Source: a bacterium
Lineage (GTDB): Bacteria; Pseudomonadota; Alphaproteobacteria; Rhizobiales; JAKIUO01
Assembly: GCA_024228495.1 (NCBI GenBank)
Contig: JAAETJ010000996.1
Span: 1 to 34,210, forward strand
Length of the DNA: 34,210 nucleotides
Reading direction: 5' to 3'
The notes beneath the pieces are model-generated. The model searched no databases. It saw only the letters and a list, made by a program, of their open reading frames with translations, and was not told the origin of the DNA. Positions 19,785 to 29,986 of the stretch are shown piece after piece. A program made the position numbers and the translations under genes. Position 1 is the first letter of the stretch. Every line of letters starts with the position of its first letter.

Positions 19785-22205
19785 CTAGTGAGGCAGGACA
19801 GTTTTTGATGGATCATCGCCATCAATGCCACTTGATGTGCCTTCGTCCTCGTCCTCGGACCAATCAATCGGCGTTACTTCCCCGATCAACGCTACCTTCA
19901 ACACCTCGTCAATATGGCTGACCGGAATAATCTCCAGCCCGTTTTTGACATTGTCGGGAATTTCGACAAGGTCCTTGGCATTTTCATCGGGAATTAAGAC
20001 CGTTTCGATGCCGCCACGAAGCGCAGCCAACAGTTTTTCTTTCAAACCACCAATTGGCAGCACGCGGCCACGCAGGGTAATTTCCCCCGTCATCGCGATA
20101 TCCTTGCGGATTGCTATACCAGTCATGACCGAGACAATGCTTGTCGCCATTGCAACACCAGCAGATGGTCCATCTTTCGGGGTTGCCCCTTCTGGCACAT
20201 GCACATGAATATTGCGCTTGTCGAACATTGGCGGTTCAATACCAAAATCGATGGCTCTGGAGCGCACATAGGCATTGGCTGCCTGAATGCTTTCTTTCAT
20301 GACATCGCGCAAATTACCAGTAACAGTCATGCCGCCCTTTCCTGGCATCATGACGCTTTCAATCGTCAACAATTCCCCGCCAACTTCCGTCCAGGCAAGA
20401 CCAGTGACTACACCAACCATGTCTTCTCGTTCAGCTTCACCATATCGGTATCTCTTCACGCCAAGATAATCTGCCAGATTTTTTGCGGTAACTTTGACCT
20501 TTTTCTTCCCATCCATTAGAATTTCTTTGACAGATTTACGTGCAAGTTTGGCGATTTCACGCTCCAGATTACGCACGCCAGCTTCTCTGGTATAAAGTCG
20601 GATTATGTCTCGAAGAGCAGAATCTCCGACAATCCATTCCTCATCCTTGAGGCCGTGATTCTTTTGTTGTGCCGGCAGTAGATGCTGTTTGGCAATTTCC
20701 ACTTTCTCGTCTTCGGTATATCCAGACAAGCGAATGACTTCCATCCGGTCCATTAATGCAGGTGGAATATTGAGCGTATTTGCGGTCGTCACAAACATCA
20801 CATTGGAAAGATCATAATCGACTTCTAGATAGTGATCATTGAATGTGTTGTTCTGCTCAGGATCCAGCACCTCAAGTAATGCAGAGGACGGATCGCCACG
20901 ATAATCGGCGCCCATCTTGTCAATCTCGTCAAGCAAGAACAGCGGATTGGTCTTCTTGGCTTTTTTCATAGACTGAATAACCTTGCCAGGCATCGAGCCT
21001 ATATAAGTGCGTCTATGCCCCCGGATCTCGGCCTCATCCCGTACGCCGCCAAGGCTCATGCGAACGAATTCACGACCTGTCGCACTGGCAATCGATTTGC
21101 CAAGCGAGGTTTTGCCAACGCCGGGAGGTCCTACCAGACACAAAACCGGGCCTTTGAGTTTGTTGACGCGCTGTTGTACGGCCAGATATTCGATAATCCG
21201 TTCTTTGACCTTCTCCAGACCATAATGCTCGGTATCAAGCACCAGTTGTGCTTCGGCAAGATCTTTCTTGATGCGCCCCTTAACCCCCCAGGGAATCCCC
21301 AGCAACCAATCGAGATAGTTGCGAACTACAGTGGCTTCAGCTGACATTGGGCTCATCTGCCGCAATTTTTTCAACTCGGCCAGGGCTTTGTCACGAGCCT
21401 CTTTGGAGAGCTTGGTCTTGCCGATCTTTTCTTCGAACTCCGAGATATCATCGCGACCATCATCGCCATCACCCAGCTCTTTTTGAATTGCCTTCATTTG
21501 CTCATTTAAATAATATTCGCGCTGGGTTTTCTCCATCTGTCGTTTGACGCGAGAGCGGATTTTCTTTTCCACCTGCAAAACGGAGATCTCACTCTCCATC
21601 AAGCCATAGATTTTTTCCAGACGTTTGGTAACATCCGTGATTTCCAGTATTTCCTGCTTTTCAGCAATTTTTATGGACAGATGCGATGTCATGGTATCAG
21701 CAAGCTTTGAATAGTCATCAATTTGACTGACAGTCGCCAAGACTTCACGAGCAATCTTTTTGTTGAGCTTCACATAGTTTTCAAACTGCGCGACAACCGA
21801 GCGTGCCAAGGCTTCAATTTCCTTGTCGACGCTGATTTCTTCTTCAACGAATTCCACTTCGGCTTCATAGTAATCTTCATTGTCGGTGTAATTGACGATA
21901 CTGGCACGAGGGCCACCTTCAACAAGCACTTTAACCGTTCCATCTGGAAGCTTGAGCATCTGCAGTACCGTAGCGACGATACCCATCTGGTAGATTTCTT
22001 CGAATCCAGGATCATCGTCAGCAGCATTTTTTTGCGCTGCCAAAATAATCTTCTTGTTACTGTCTTTGACTTTATCCAAAGCATTTATCGACTTTTCCCG
22101 CCCCACAAAAAGCGGTACGATCATATATGGAAAAACAACAATATCTCTCAAAGGGAGAACAGGATAAAGCGTCTGCTCCCCATCTTTTTGTTTTTTCTCG
22201 TCCAT
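19785..22205 (-). CDS. lon: ATP-dependent protease La
   Basis: An 806-residue Lon protease that unfolds and degrades damaged and short-lived regulatory proteins in the cytoplasm. An N-terminal substrate-binding domain (about 12-215) is followed by a coiled-coil region. The AAA+ module has Walker A GPPGVGKT (359-366) and Walker [10 protein letters not shown] (422-430). The C-terminal protease domain has catalytic Ser681 in DGPSAG and Lys724 in GGLKEK. A purine-rich AAGGGAAG lies just before the ATG as ribosome binding site. It follows clpX on the same strand, 257 bases away, so it is probably a separate transcription unit. Confidence 0.97.
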   Translation of the reverse strand: MDEKKQKDGEQTLYPVLPLRDIVVFPYMIVPLFVGREKSINALDKVKDSNKKIILAAQKNAADDDPGFEEIYQMGIVATVLQMLKLPDGTVKVLVEGGPRASIVNYTDNEDYYEAEVEFVEEEISVDKEIEALARSVVAQFENYVKLNKKIAREVLATVSQIDDYSKLADTMTSHLSIKIAEKQEILEITDVTKRLEKIYGLMESEISVLQVEKKIRSRVKRQMEKTQREYYLNEQMKAIQKELGDGDDGRDDISEFEEKIGKTKLSKEARDKALAELKKLRQMSPMSAEATVVRNYLDWLLGIPWGVKGRIKKDLAEAQLVLDTEHYGLEKVKERIIEYLAVQQRVNKLKGPVLCLVGPPGVGKTSLGKSIASATGREFVRMSLGGVRDEAEIRGHRRTYIGSMPGKVIQSMKKAKKTNPLFLLDEIDKMGADYRGDPSSALLEVLDPEQNNTFNDHYLEVDYDLSNVMFVTTANTLNIPPALMDRMEVIRLSGYTEDEKVEIAKQHLLPAQQKNHGLKDEEWIVGDSALRDIIRLYTREAGVRNLEREIAKLARKSVKEILMDGKKKVKVTAKNLADYLGVKRYRYGEAEREDMVGVVTGLAWTEVGGELLTIESVMMPGKGGMTVTGNLRDVMKESIQAANAYVRSRAIDFGIEPPMFDKRNIHVHVPEGATPKDGPSAGVAMATSIVSVMTGIAIRKDIAMTGEITLRGRVLPIGGLKEKLLAALRGGIETVLIPDENAKDLVEIPDNVKNGLEIIPVSHIDEVLKVALIGEVTPIDWSEDEDEGTSSGIDGDDPSKTVLPH

Positions 22206-22335
22206 TGATCATTCTTCCCTTTAGTTTGAACCTCGTTATTCTCAACCCAGGCATAAACATCTAATGACATCTGAAGATTTTACGATTTGGTGAGCAACTG
22301 ATTCATTTTTGTTTGCATGTTTGAATAACAAAGTA

Positions 22336-22362
22336 GGGCCGGGAACGTAAAATTCCAAGCCC
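22336..22362 (-). terminator. Probable clpX terminator
   Basis: On the minus strand GGGC-TT-GGAA pairs with TTCC-CG-GCCC around a 7-base loop, about 100 bases beyond the clpX stop. A T-rich stretch (TACTTTGTT) follows. The stem has an internal 2x2 mismatch, so it is a moderate candidate. Confidence 0.5.
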
Positions 22363-22462
22363 CGCTCGTTAAAATTCGTTCAAAATATCTACAAATCCCT
22401 TTGAACCACGTGTCAACGAAACAGCTGACTGCCTCTGATGCCTATGGATCAAATGGTTGAGG

Positions 22463-23737
22463 TCAAGCAATTGATTCCACCTCATCCTTGCGTTTTCCTT
22501 CTTCGGAATAGATACGCAAAGGACGCGCAGTGCCCTCGACAACCTCTGGGCTAATAACGACTTCGACAACACCATCGAGACCTGGCAGATCAAACATGGT
22601 ATCGAGCAGAATATTTTCAAGAATAGAACGCAGGCCACGTGCACCTGTTTTTCTCTTGATGGCTCTTCTGGCAATCGCGACCAGCGCCTCATCGGAGAAA
22701 GTCAATTTCACATCTTCCATCTCGAACATACGCTGGTACTGTTTCACAAGTGCATTGCGCGGTGTGGACAAAATCTTCACCAAGGCGTCTTCATCAAGAT
22801 CTTCGAGAGTGGCAAAAACGGGTACACGTCCGACAAACTCAGGGATTAGACCAAAACTGAGCAGATCTTCAGGCTCAACACCACGCAGGACATCACCCAT
22901 GCGGCGATCATCTTCAGCTTCTACCGTTGCTCCAAAACCGATAGACGTGGTTCGTCCGCGCTTAGCGATAATTTTTTCAAGCCCTGCAAAAGCTCCGCCA
23001 CAGATAAACAGGATATTGGTGGTATCAACCTGCAAGAATTCCTGTTGCGGATGCTTGCGTCCTCCTTGAGGGGGAACGCTAGCGACGGTGCCTTCCATGA
23101 TTTTCAACAAGGCCTGCTGCACACCTTCACCTGATACATCGCGGGTGATGGATGGATTGTCTGATTTTCGTGAAATCTTGTCGACTTCATCAATATAGAC
23201 AATCCCACGCTGCGCACGTTCCACATTATAATCCGCAGACTGCAACAGCTTAAGAATGATATTTTCGACATCTTCCCCAACATAGCCAGCTTCCGTCAAA
23301 GTGGTCGCATCAGCCATGGTGAACGGCACATCGAGAATTCTGGCCAGCGTTTGAGCCAACAGCGTTTTACCACAACCGGTGGGCCCAACGAGCAAAATGT
23401 TGGACTTGGACAATTCTACATCATTATTCTTGCTTGCATGGTTCAAGCGCTTGTAGTGATTATGTACCGCAACAGCCAAAACACGTTTGGCATAACCTTG
23501 CCCGATCACATAATCGTCGAGAACATTACAGATCTCGAGAGGGGTAGGCACACCCCCGTTTGATTTCACAACAGCGTTCTTGTTCTCTTCACGTATGATA
23601 TCCATGCAGAGTTCAACACATTCATCGCAGATAAAAACGGTCGGACCTGCAATCAATTTGCGAACCTCATGCTGACTTTTCCCGCAAAAGGAACAATAAA
23701 GGGTGTTTTTGGAATCTTTGCCGCTCGATTTACTCAT
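22463..23737 (-). CDS. clpX: ATP-dependent Clp protease ATP-binding subunit ClpX
   Basis: A 424-residue AAA+ unfoldase that feeds substrates to ClpP. The N-terminal zinc-binding domain has Cys15, Cys18, Cys37 and Cys40 (CSFCGK and CDEC). Walker A is GPTGCGKT (118-125) and Walker B is IVYIDEVDK (about 179-187). The segment LVGP...[11 protein letters not shown] and the later [11 protein letters not shown] are standard ClpX sequence. The length is normal. It lies 329 bases after clpP, in the usual order, with a gap large enough for its own promoter. Confidence 0.97.
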   Translation of the reverse strand: MSKSSGKDSKNTLYCSFCGKSQHEVRKLIAGPTVFICDECVELCMDIIREENKNAVVKSNGGVPTPLEICNVLDDYVIGQGYAKRVLAVAVHNHYKRLNHASKNNDVELSKSNILLVGPTGCGKTLLAQTLARILDVPFTMADATTLTEAGYVGEDVENIILKLLQSADYNVERAQRGIVYIDEVDKISRKSDNPSITRDVSGEGVQQALLKIMEGTVASVPPQGGRKHPQQEFLQVDTTNILFICGGAFAGLEKIIAKRGRTTSIGFGATVEAEDDRRMGDVLRGVEPEDLLSFGLIPEFVGRVPVFATLEDLDEDALVKILSTPRNALVKQYQRMFEMEDVKLTFSDEALVAIARRAIKRKTGARGLRSILENILLDTMFDLPGLDGVVEVVISPEVVEGTARPLRIYSEEGKRKDEVESIA

Positions 23738-24066
23738 GAATTATTCCACGTTCCTTATTCTGTCATCTCGTCCTGATCGACATCTGGCCAACAAAATTAT
23801 ATTGCCCTTGTCACCCTTTTTCATTCAAACGAATGATGAATGTTGATTTCAGTGTGTTACTTTCACCTGTAACGTCACAATATACCATTAACAACCCCGC
23901 AAATCTACGCAGCCAGCGATTTTATGCGAACAAAAAGACTGGCAACTGATTTGACATTAAACGAGCGTTGTTATTAGCTCCTTGTGTTCTCGCATTAAGC
24001 GGGACGTTCAAAATAATCACCAAATCAAACCATTTTGAGGCCGTAAGGGCACAATATCGGGGCAAT
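23738..24066. other. Intergenic region between clpP and clpX
   Basis: No gene is seen here. On the minus strand a perfect TATAAT (23796-23801) lies about 60 bases before clpX, but the hexamer 17 bases upstream (ATGAAA) is a poor -35, so a promoter is possible but not secure. A short palindrome, CATTC-AAAC-GAATG, lies just beyond it near 23822-23835. Confidence 0.5.
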
Positions 24067-24705
24067 CTAGGTATCATCTTCCTCATCAGGTGACACCTCG
24101 CGTTTTGTCAGCACTTTGTCGATTAGGCCGAATTCCATGGCTTCTTGAGCAGTCATGAAGTGATCTCGATCAAGAGTTTTTTCAATCATTTCGTATTCTT
24201 GATCGGTATGCTCGACATATACTTCGTTCAAACGCCGTTTCATTTTCACAATATCTTCCGCATGGCGTTCAATATCGCTGACCTGGCCCTGAAAACCACC
24301 AGAGGGCTGATGCACCATGATGCGCGCATTAGGCAATGCAAAGCGCATATCCTTGCTGCCAGCACATAACAGCAATGACCCCATCGAAGCTGCCTGCCCC
24401 GTACAAAGAGTCGAAATGGCAGGGCGAATGAACTGCATGGTATCATAGATGGCCATACCAGCGGTTACGACACCACCTGGTGAATTGATATACATGGAGA
24501 TTTCTTTTTTGGGGTTTTCGGCTTCCAGAAACAGCAATTGAGCTGTCACCAGCATTGCCATATTATCTTCCACCGGCCCCGTTAAAAAGATAATACGCTC
24601 TTTCAACAGTCTTGAAAAAATATCATATGAACGCTCTCCACGATTGGTCTGCTCGACGACCATGGGAACGAGGGTGTTCATATAGAGATCTACGGGATCA
24701 CGCAT
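24067..24705 (-). CDS. clpP: ATP-dependent Clp protease proteolytic subunit
   Basis: A 212-residue serine peptidase that forms the double heptameric chamber used by ClpX and ClpA. The catalytic triad is visible as Ser107 (GQAASMGS), His132 (MVHQPSGG) and Asp181 (LDRDHFM), all shifted by ten residues from the Escherichia coli positions 97, 122 and 171. The N-terminal extension is short. The C-terminus ends in a run of acidic residues (PDEEDD). It is downstream of tig with a clear terminator between them. Confidence 0.97.
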   Translation of the reverse strand: MRDPVDLYMNTLVPMVVEQTNRGERSYDIFSRLLKERIIFLTGPVEDNMAMLVTAQLLFLEAENPKKEISMYINSPGGVVTAGMAIYDTMQFIRPAISTLCTGQAASMGSLLLCAGSKDMRFALPNARIMVHQPSGGFQGQVSDIERHAEDIVKMKRRLNEVYVEHTDQEYEMIEKTLDRDHFMTAQEAMEFGLIDKVLTKREVSPDEEDDT

Positions 24706-24896
24706 TATGTGTCTCCTTGGAAAACAGTTTAAAACGCTGTTGCGCTTTATTCATCTGACTATGCGAATAAGTCACTCTCATAACCTGAGTAACAGATTCC
24801 CTGTTCAGAACAATATGAAATAACGGCCAGCCTGTGACAATCACCAAAAACAGTGACAAGACAAGCGAGTGGTCGCGCTGATGCCATCTATTCGTA

Positions 24897-24937
24897 CAAA
24901 GAAATTGGCCATCTTGTTTTCAATCAAGATGGCCAAT
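24897..24937 (-). terminator. Intrinsic terminator of tig
   Basis: A perfect 13-bp stem (ATTGGCCATCTTG with CAAGATGGCCAAT) closes an 8-base loop, starting 4 bases after the tig stop on the minus strand. TTTCTTTG follows as U-rich tract. It should separate tig from clpP transcription. Confidence 0.85.
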
Positions 24938-24941
24938 CATT

Positions 24942-26294
24942 TCAATCTTCATCATCCTCAGCAACAGCGACAAGCTCCTCACGAGAAACTTTTTTCTCGT
25001 CGATCTGCATAAGCTCCAGCAGATAATCAATTACTTTTTCCTCAAGCAAAGGTGCCCTGATTTCAGCAACTGCAGAAGGGTTTTGCTGGTAGAATTCAAT
25101 TACCTGCTGCTCTTGGCCAGGGAACTGCTTGATGCGTTCGCTAAGAGCGGCAGTGACTTCTTTCTCGCTGATCGTGATCTCATTTTTTTCCGCAATCTGC
25201 GAGAGAATAAGACCGAGCCTGACGCGACGCTCGGCAATATCTTGATATTTCTTGCGCGCATCATCTTCTTTATCTTCGCCATCCTCGCCGAAGTTTTTGC
25301 CATCATCACCCATTTTACTTGTGACTTGTTCCCATATTCCGTCAAATTCGTTTTCAACAAGTGAGGGCGGCAGCTCAAACTCATGAGCATTGTCAAGCTC
25401 ATCCATGATCGTTTTTTTCATTTTGTCACGACCATAGCCGTCCTGCTCTCCTTTGATCCCGCCTTCAACAGCAGTGCGCAGGGCTTCAATCGTATCAAAC
25501 CCGATGGTCTTGGCAAATTCATCATCAGCTTTTGGCATTGATGGCTCACCTACTTCCTTGACGGAGACTTCAAACTGAGCGCTTTTGCCGGCCAGATGTT
25601 CGGCATTATAGTCTTCGGGAAAAATCCCCTCGACGGTGATCTCGTCGCCAGCCATTGCGCCAATCAAACCCTCTTCAAAACCGGGAATAAAGCCTTGGCT
25701 GCCCAGCACCAGAAACGCATCTTCGGCGGAGCCACCTTCAAAGGTTTCCCCATCCAACTTGCCGACAAAATCAAGGGTAAGCCGATCTTTGTCCTTGGCT
25801 TTGCGTGTAACAGCCTCATAGCCGACGCTGTTTTCAAGAATATCTTCGATGCCCGCATCAATTTCTTTGGGATCAATATCAGCGACCAGTTTTTCGACCT
25901 TCATCTTGGAAAAGTCTGCCAGATCAAATACCGGTAGAATTTCGTACGTCATCAGGTAAGACAAATCCATCTCGCATGTCAGGATCTGCTCAATTTCCTT
26001 GTCATCCTCGGTCATTTTGATCATTGGCTGGAAAGCGGCGCGCTCATCACGTTCTTTTAGAACCGCATCATTTGTTGACGAGACCTCTTTTTGAATAATT
26101 TCACCCATCGCCTGCTTGCCGTAAAGGCGACGAAGATAGTCATAAGGTACTTTGCCCGGCCGGAAGCCCTTGAGCTGAACCTTGTCCTTCATTTCTTCAA
26201 GCTGCTCTTTCAGCTTTGCTTCAAGATCTTTGGCCGGGATAGTGATTTTCAACTCACGTTTCAAACCATCAGATTGTTTTTCGGTTACCTGCAT
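24942..26294 (-). CDS. tig: Trigger factor
   Basis: A 450-residue ribosome-bound chaperone and peptidyl-prolyl isomerase that shields nascent chains at the exit tunnel. The ribosome-docking signature GFRPGKVP is at about 43-50. An FKBP-type isomerase domain spans about 160-250 (VGKLDGETFEGG, GFIPGFEEGL). The C-terminal part is the helical chaperone domain and ends in an acidic tail. The length is typical. It heads the tig-clpP-clpX-lon series and lies 64 bases after tRNA-Leu. Confidence 0.96.
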   Translation of the reverse strand: MQVTEKQSDGLKRELKITIPAKDLEAKLKEQLEEMKDKVQLKGFRPGKVPYDYLRRLYGKQAMGEIIQKEVSSTNDAVLKERDERAAFQPMIKMTEDDKEIEQILTCEMDLSYLMTYEILPVFDLADFSKMKVEKLVADIDPKEIDAGIEDILENSVGYEAVTRKAKDKDRLTLDFVGKLDGETFEGGSAEDAFLVLGSQGFIPGFEEGLIGAMAGDEITVEGIFPEDYNAEHLAGKSAQFEVSVKEVGEPSMPKADDEFAKTIGFDTIEALRTAVEGGIKGEQDGYGRDKMKKTIMDELDNAHEFELPPSLVENEFDGIWEQVTSKMGDDGKNFGEDGEDKEDDARKKYQDIAERRVRLGLILSQIAEKNEITISEKEVTAALSERIKQFPGQEQQVIEFYQQNPSAVAEIRAPLLEEKVIDYLLELMQIDEKKVSREELVAVAEDDED

Positions 26295-26358
26295 ATGTTC
26301 CTACTCTGAAGAGCCCCTGCGCGGGTCTCATTCAATGCCTTCCTGGCTGAATTAATAT

Positions 26359-26443
26359 TGGTGCGGGCGGAGGGACTTGAACCCCCACGGCATAAGCCAC
26401 CAGATCCTAAATCTGGCGTGTCTACCAATTCCACCACGCCCGC
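26359..26443 (-). tRNA. tRNA-Leu (TAG)
   Basis: A complete class II tRNA on the minus strand, 85 nt with encoded CCA. Acceptor GCGGGCG pairs with CGCCCGC, the anticodon stem CCAGA/TCTGG encloses anticodon TAG, a long variable arm follows, and the T arm contains GGTTCAAGTCC. It lies 64 bases upstream of tig on the same strand. Confidence 0.97.
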
Positions 26444-26750
26444 ATTCGCCCCTGTCGCCACTTTTTTCTTCTGTAGCTTCAAAAAACCTTGTTCTCTTCC
26501 GCCCAGTGATGGTCGGGCTAAGATGTATTTAGACAAGTAAATCAGGACACCCAAAGCGGTGCCCATCAAAGAGTTCAACCTTATAAGCAGAAAAGTTTTG
26601 CCTGTTAAGCCCTATTTTTCAAGCATGGCAACGAAGCTGAGATATTTTTGACCGGTGTGCGATCAAAATGAGCGCAAAAAACAGAGTAGAAAAGCAACAG
26701 ATACACATACCGATCTTTTCGCAGCTAACAATGCAATTAAATTTTTAAGA
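26444..26750. other. Intergenic region upstream of tRNA-Leu
   Basis: No convincing gene. The open frame that runs through tRNA-Leu on the minus strand (26285-26578) is the tRNA read as protein. The region becomes AT-rich towards 26700. The tRNA-Leu promoter should lie in the first 60 bases, but I could not fix it by eye. Confidence 0.5.
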
Positions 26751-26897
26751 TTATTTTGAGGTTAGAAGCAGAATAAGACTCAAACCGTAAGTTACGGGGA
26801 GCAACGCGGCCCAGAAATCAAGATTAATTGTGAAACTCGTACTATAGACGGAAAACCCGAACCAAACAACACCCAAAGAGATTAGAATTTTACTCAT
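26751..26897 (-). CDS. Possible small membrane protein, unknown
   Basis: An ATG at 26897 opens a 48-residue frame with two hydrophobic stretches: ILISLGVVWFGFSVY near the N-terminus and FWAALLPVTYGLSLILLL near the C-terminus. This fits a two-helix membrane miniprotein. A GAGG sequence five bases before the ATG is a good ribosome binding site. I prefer this ATG to the one at 26960, which has no such site. I do not recognise a family. The surrounding DNA is AT-rich and otherwise empty, so the frame could also be chance. Confidence 0.4.
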   Translation of the reverse strand: MSKILISLGVVWFGFSVYSTSFTINLDFWAALLPVTYGLSLILLLTSK

Positions 26898-27179
26898 AAC
26901 AACCTCACAAACAGCTGGCTTTTGGTTCCAAAATAGTAATAGAACACACATGATACTCAATTAGAATTAACAGTAGCAATTATCATGCCAGACATAATGC
27001 TTCCCATCAAACAATTCCGGTAATCCTCTAAAACACCACATACAATCGCATTCTTGTCTAATTCATCCGAATATGAATATACAAAACCTACAATCAAATA
27101 GAACTTCATATGAGAACTATTCGCCGTTACAATACAACCTCTAGCTAAAGATCTCGTTAATTTGAATTGGAAAATCTGT
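26898..27179. other. AT-rich intergenic region upstream of the cysteine synthase
   Basis: No gene is visible. A plausible plus-strand promoter lies near 27105-27134, with TTCATA and TACAAT about 16-17 bases apart, some 50 bases before the cysteine synthase start. It was judged by eye and is weak at the -35 position. Confidence 0.35.
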
Positions 27180-28220
27180 ATGGTCGAGCAAGCAGAAAAT
27201 TCGGTCCTCGCGGCAATTGGTCATACCCCTTTAATCAAATTGAAACGCGCATCGGAACAAACCGGATGCACCATATTAGGCAAAGCCGAGTTCATGAATC
27301 CAGGCCAATCGGTCAAGGATCGCGCCGCCTTGTTTATTATCAAGGATGCAATCGCGCGTGGAGAGCTTCGTTCTGGAGGCACTATTGTCGAGGGAACGGC
27401 AGGAAATACCGGGATCGGGCTTTCCATTGTCGCAAATGCCCTTGGCTATAAAACAGTAATCGTGATCCCGGAAACCCAGTCCCAGGAAAAAAAGGACGCG
27501 CTGCGTCTACAAGGAGTACATCTTATAGAAGTCCCAGTTGCTCCCTATAAAAACCCAAATAATTTTGTGCGCTATTCGGAACGACTGGCAACAGCTCTGG
27601 CCAAAACGGAACCAAATGGCGCAATCTGGGCCAACCAATTCGACAATATTGCCAATCGTCAGGCTCATATCGAAACAACAGCTGTTGAGATCTGGGAGCA
27701 AACCAGTGGATTGGTTGATGGCTTTATCTGTGCTGTTGGCTCCGGGGGCACGCTAACTGGCGTCTCCATAGGGCTAAAGGACAAAAACCCCAATATTAAG
27801 ATCGGGCTTGCTGACCCCATGGGAGCAGCACTTTACAGCTATTACACCACGGGGGAGCTGGCCTCGGATGGTTCATCAATCACCGAGGGAATCGGCCAGG
27901 CCCGTATAACGGCGAATTTGGAGGGCTTGACCATCGATCACCCCTATCAGATCTCAGACACCAAGGCCCTACCCTTGCTATTTGATCTGGTGGTGGAGGA
28001 AGGGCTTTGCCTTGGCGGGTCCAGCGCCATTAATATCGCTGGCGCTATCGCGCTGGCCCGTGATCTTGGCCCGGGCAAAACGATTGTCACTATCCTTGCT
28101 GATTATGGCTCACGCTACGGGAGCAAACTGTATAATCCACAATTCCTCAAAGATAAGGAGTTGCCCTGCCCGTCCTGGCTGCTCGATCAGAAAATAGATT
28201 TACCAGATGTCATGGAATAA
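27180..28220 (+). CDS. cysK: Cysteine synthase family protein (PLP-dependent)
   Basis: A 346-residue fold-type II PLP enzyme, expected to make cysteine from O-acetylserine and sulfide. The PLP lysine is Lys46 in NPGQSVKDRAA. The phosphate-binding and substrate loop is EGTAGNTG (71-78), where classical CysK has a TSGNTG form. The second glycine-rich loop is GSGGTLTG (187-194). The protein is somewhat longer than the roughly 310-residue classical CysK. I chose the ATG at 27180 over a TTG at 27162 because the fold starts just after it; neither has a strong ribosome binding site. It is a lone plus-strand gene between minus-strand blocks. Related cystathionine beta-synthase activity cannot be excluded. 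Confidence 0.85.
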   Translation: MVEQAENSVLAAIGHTPLIKLKRASEQTGCTILGKAEFMNPGQSVKDRAALFIIKDAIARGELRSGGTIVEGTAGNTGIGLSIVANALGYKTVIVIPETQSQEKKDALRLQGVHLIEVPVAPYKNPNNFVRYSERLATALAKTEPNGAIWANQFDNIANRQAHIETTAVEIWEQTSGLVDGFICAVGSGGTLTGVSIGLKDKNPNIKIGLADPMGAALYSYYTTGELASDGSSITEGIGQARITANLEGLTIDHPYQISDTKALPLLFDLVVEEGLCLGGSSAINIAGAIALARDLGPGKTIVTILADYGSRYGSKLYNPQFLKDKELPCPSWLLDQKIDLPDVME

Positions 28221-28396
28221 TTTCCTATCGCATCGCAAAAAGCCATTTGAACTCGCCAAAAACCACCCTGATGTAAAAAGGCGAAAAAGACGCAATCAAA
28301 GTAATTATTTTTGATGACAAAATAATAAAAGTTCTGGTATAGCTTCCCAACTTGCAGCCAATAGCTATTTGATTGCTCATTGGGCAGGTATTATGT

Positions 28397-28472
28397 TCCC
28401 CGGTAGCTCAGTTGGTAGAGCAGTCGGCTGTTAACCGACTTGTCGCAAGTTCGAGTCTTGCCCGGGGAGCCA
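28397..28472 (+). tRNA. tRNA-Asn (GTT)
   Basis: A complete 76-nt plus-strand tRNA: acceptor TCCCCGG pairs with CCGGGGA, the anticodon stem GTCGG/CCGAC encloses anticodon GTT, the T arm contains AGTTCGAGTCT, and discriminator G is followed by encoded CCA. It converges on the DUF502 gene, whose stop lies 16 bases beyond. Confidence 0.97.
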
Positions 28473-28488
28473 ATCTTTACCGCACGAT

Positions 28489-29244
28489 TTAGCCCTTCGG
28501 CACATCAGAATCAACCACTGGCAGATCCGCGATTATCTCTGGTATTTCGTCGAGATTTTCAGGGAGGGTAATAAATTCTGCTGGCATATTTTCAGGTGCC
28601 AGCGCGCCAAGCGAAATATATATCTTCATCAATTGCTCCACCTGCATGCCCGGTACAGGAGTAATATTTTCCACCGGCATAAATAATAAATAGCCGGACA
28701 TAGGAATAGGCGAGGTTGGAAAATAGACCAGCTTGCGCGCGGCCCCATCAAGCTCATAGGTTTGCGGGGATGCGAGTAATGCCAACGTGTCGATGCCCCC
28801 AAGGCTGCCAAGACGACAACGCACAACACTCATCCCGGCAAGCTCATTTTCGTTCTGCTCGCCAGAGGCAAACCGAACAATCCTAGCAACAGGCTTGTAG
28901 ATCGAACGAAAAAATGGCACGCGGTCCATGGCGGCATCAAATGCGCTTTCAATACCCTTGCGTGCTGTGGTCCGCACAAACAGACCCAATATCCAGATCC
29001 CTGCAATGGCGACCAGCAATCCAAGGGCAAAAGCCACAACTTCATATTCACGCCCCACCAGCACCTTTCCGCTTTGCAGCAAAAGCTCGCCAAAAAAGGT
29101 GCCCGGTCCCAGAGCATCCTTGATCCAACGCACCAACCAGATGATGATAAATATCGTCAGCACTACTGGCAGCAAAAAAAACAACCCCGCCAGAAAGGTT
29201 CCCACAACGCTGGTTTGCCAGAAACTGGATATAAATCTGAACAT
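28489..29244 (-). CDS. DUF502 family membrane protein
   Basis: A 251-residue protein of the DUF502 family, widespread in proteobacteria but of unknown function. The N-terminus has a long hydrophobic helix (about 13-40), then a second at about 70-92. The soluble remainder includes the family-typical stretches VPFFRSIYKPVARI and VYFPTSPIPMSGYLLFMP. GGAG five bases before the ATG is a good ribosome binding site. It lies 97 bases past the DUF4166 pseudogene on the same strand but is probably not part of that cassette. Confidence 0.85.
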   Translation of the reverse strand: MFRFISSFWQTSVVGTFLAGLFFLLPVVLTIFIIIWLVRWIKDALGPGTFFGELLLQSGKVLVGREYEVVAFALGLLVAIAGIWILGLFVRTTARKGIESAFDAAMDRVPFFRSIYKPVARIVRFASGEQNENELAGMSVVRCRLGSLGGIDTLALLASPQTYELDGAARKLVYFPTSPIPMSGYLLFMPVENITPVPGMQVEQLMKIYISLGALAPENMPAEFITLPENLDEIPEIIADLPVVDSDVPKG

Positions 29245-29341
29245 ATCACTCCGATCTTGGGTCAGCGCCTATTCGCATCACCAACCACGCATATCCTATC
29301 GCGAAAAAGATAGTGAGGGAACCTGTTCTTGTGTATCATAT

Positions 29342-29972
29342 TTATTGGATGATCGGTGCATTGAATGTTCCACTATAAGTGTAGATTTCTCCCCACAGGG
29401 GATGTTTGATTGAAAAGCCCATTGTGATTTTTCGATCATACAAGGCTTTTCCAAAGATCGAAGCTCTACCTAAAAGCAATTGCCCTGGTATTGGCACTTG
29501 TATCCCTCCGATTTTCAATAAATATCCCGTGCTATCAAAATGGACCGCTCCGCCCGCTTGCGTGATATTCATCTTGATGCCCATGCTTAGCCATTCGCTA
29601 GTGCCAATATATTCAATCACTTCGCTTCCCCCGGCATATTCCATGCGGGAACGAAAAAACCCCAGGCTGTATCTTGCCCGGAACAAAAAAGCGTCGATGC
29701 CAAAACATACCCAGCTTGCCAGGAAGCGAGCTATTTTGCACCTGCACGGGTATATTATCTTCGCGCAAGAGTACAAGCCCACCCATCAATCGTACAAATC
29801 CCAACAACAAGATTGCGGGTCTTGGATAATAGACCGACATCACGCCGTTGAGCTCCAACTGCTCACTGCTGTCTGAGTGCAACCCGTAGTGCGCCCGCAC
29901 TATTGGGGCTACATGTTGCCAATCATCGCCAAGGGCTTGCTCTAATATTGGCTTTTGTTTGAAATTATCCAC
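29342..29972 (-). pseudogene. DUF4166 protein, frameshifted
   Basis: Two overlapping minus-strand frames together encode one DUF4166-like protein of about 209 residues. The N-terminal part starts at a GTG (29972) with GGGGAG six bases ahead and reads through FWHRRFFVPGKIQPGVF. The C-terminal part continues in the next frame from FRSRMEYAGG to the stop at 29342, including SIKHPLWGEIYTYSG. The switch falls at a run of six T on the coding strand (near 29654-29659). Reading five T instead restores one frame. Without correction, the first frame ends about 14 codons after the switch. It follows the DUF2269 gene by 14 bases. It is either a true pseudogene, a sequencing error, or a gene expressed by slippage. 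Confidence 0.7.
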
Positions 29973-29986
29973 GATTAACTCCCCAA

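Noticed and set aside
26285-26578. Minus-strand ORF with GVVELVDTPDLGSGGLCRGG
   Set aside because: It is tRNA-Leu translated as protein, a common annotation artefact; the flanking residues have no family character.
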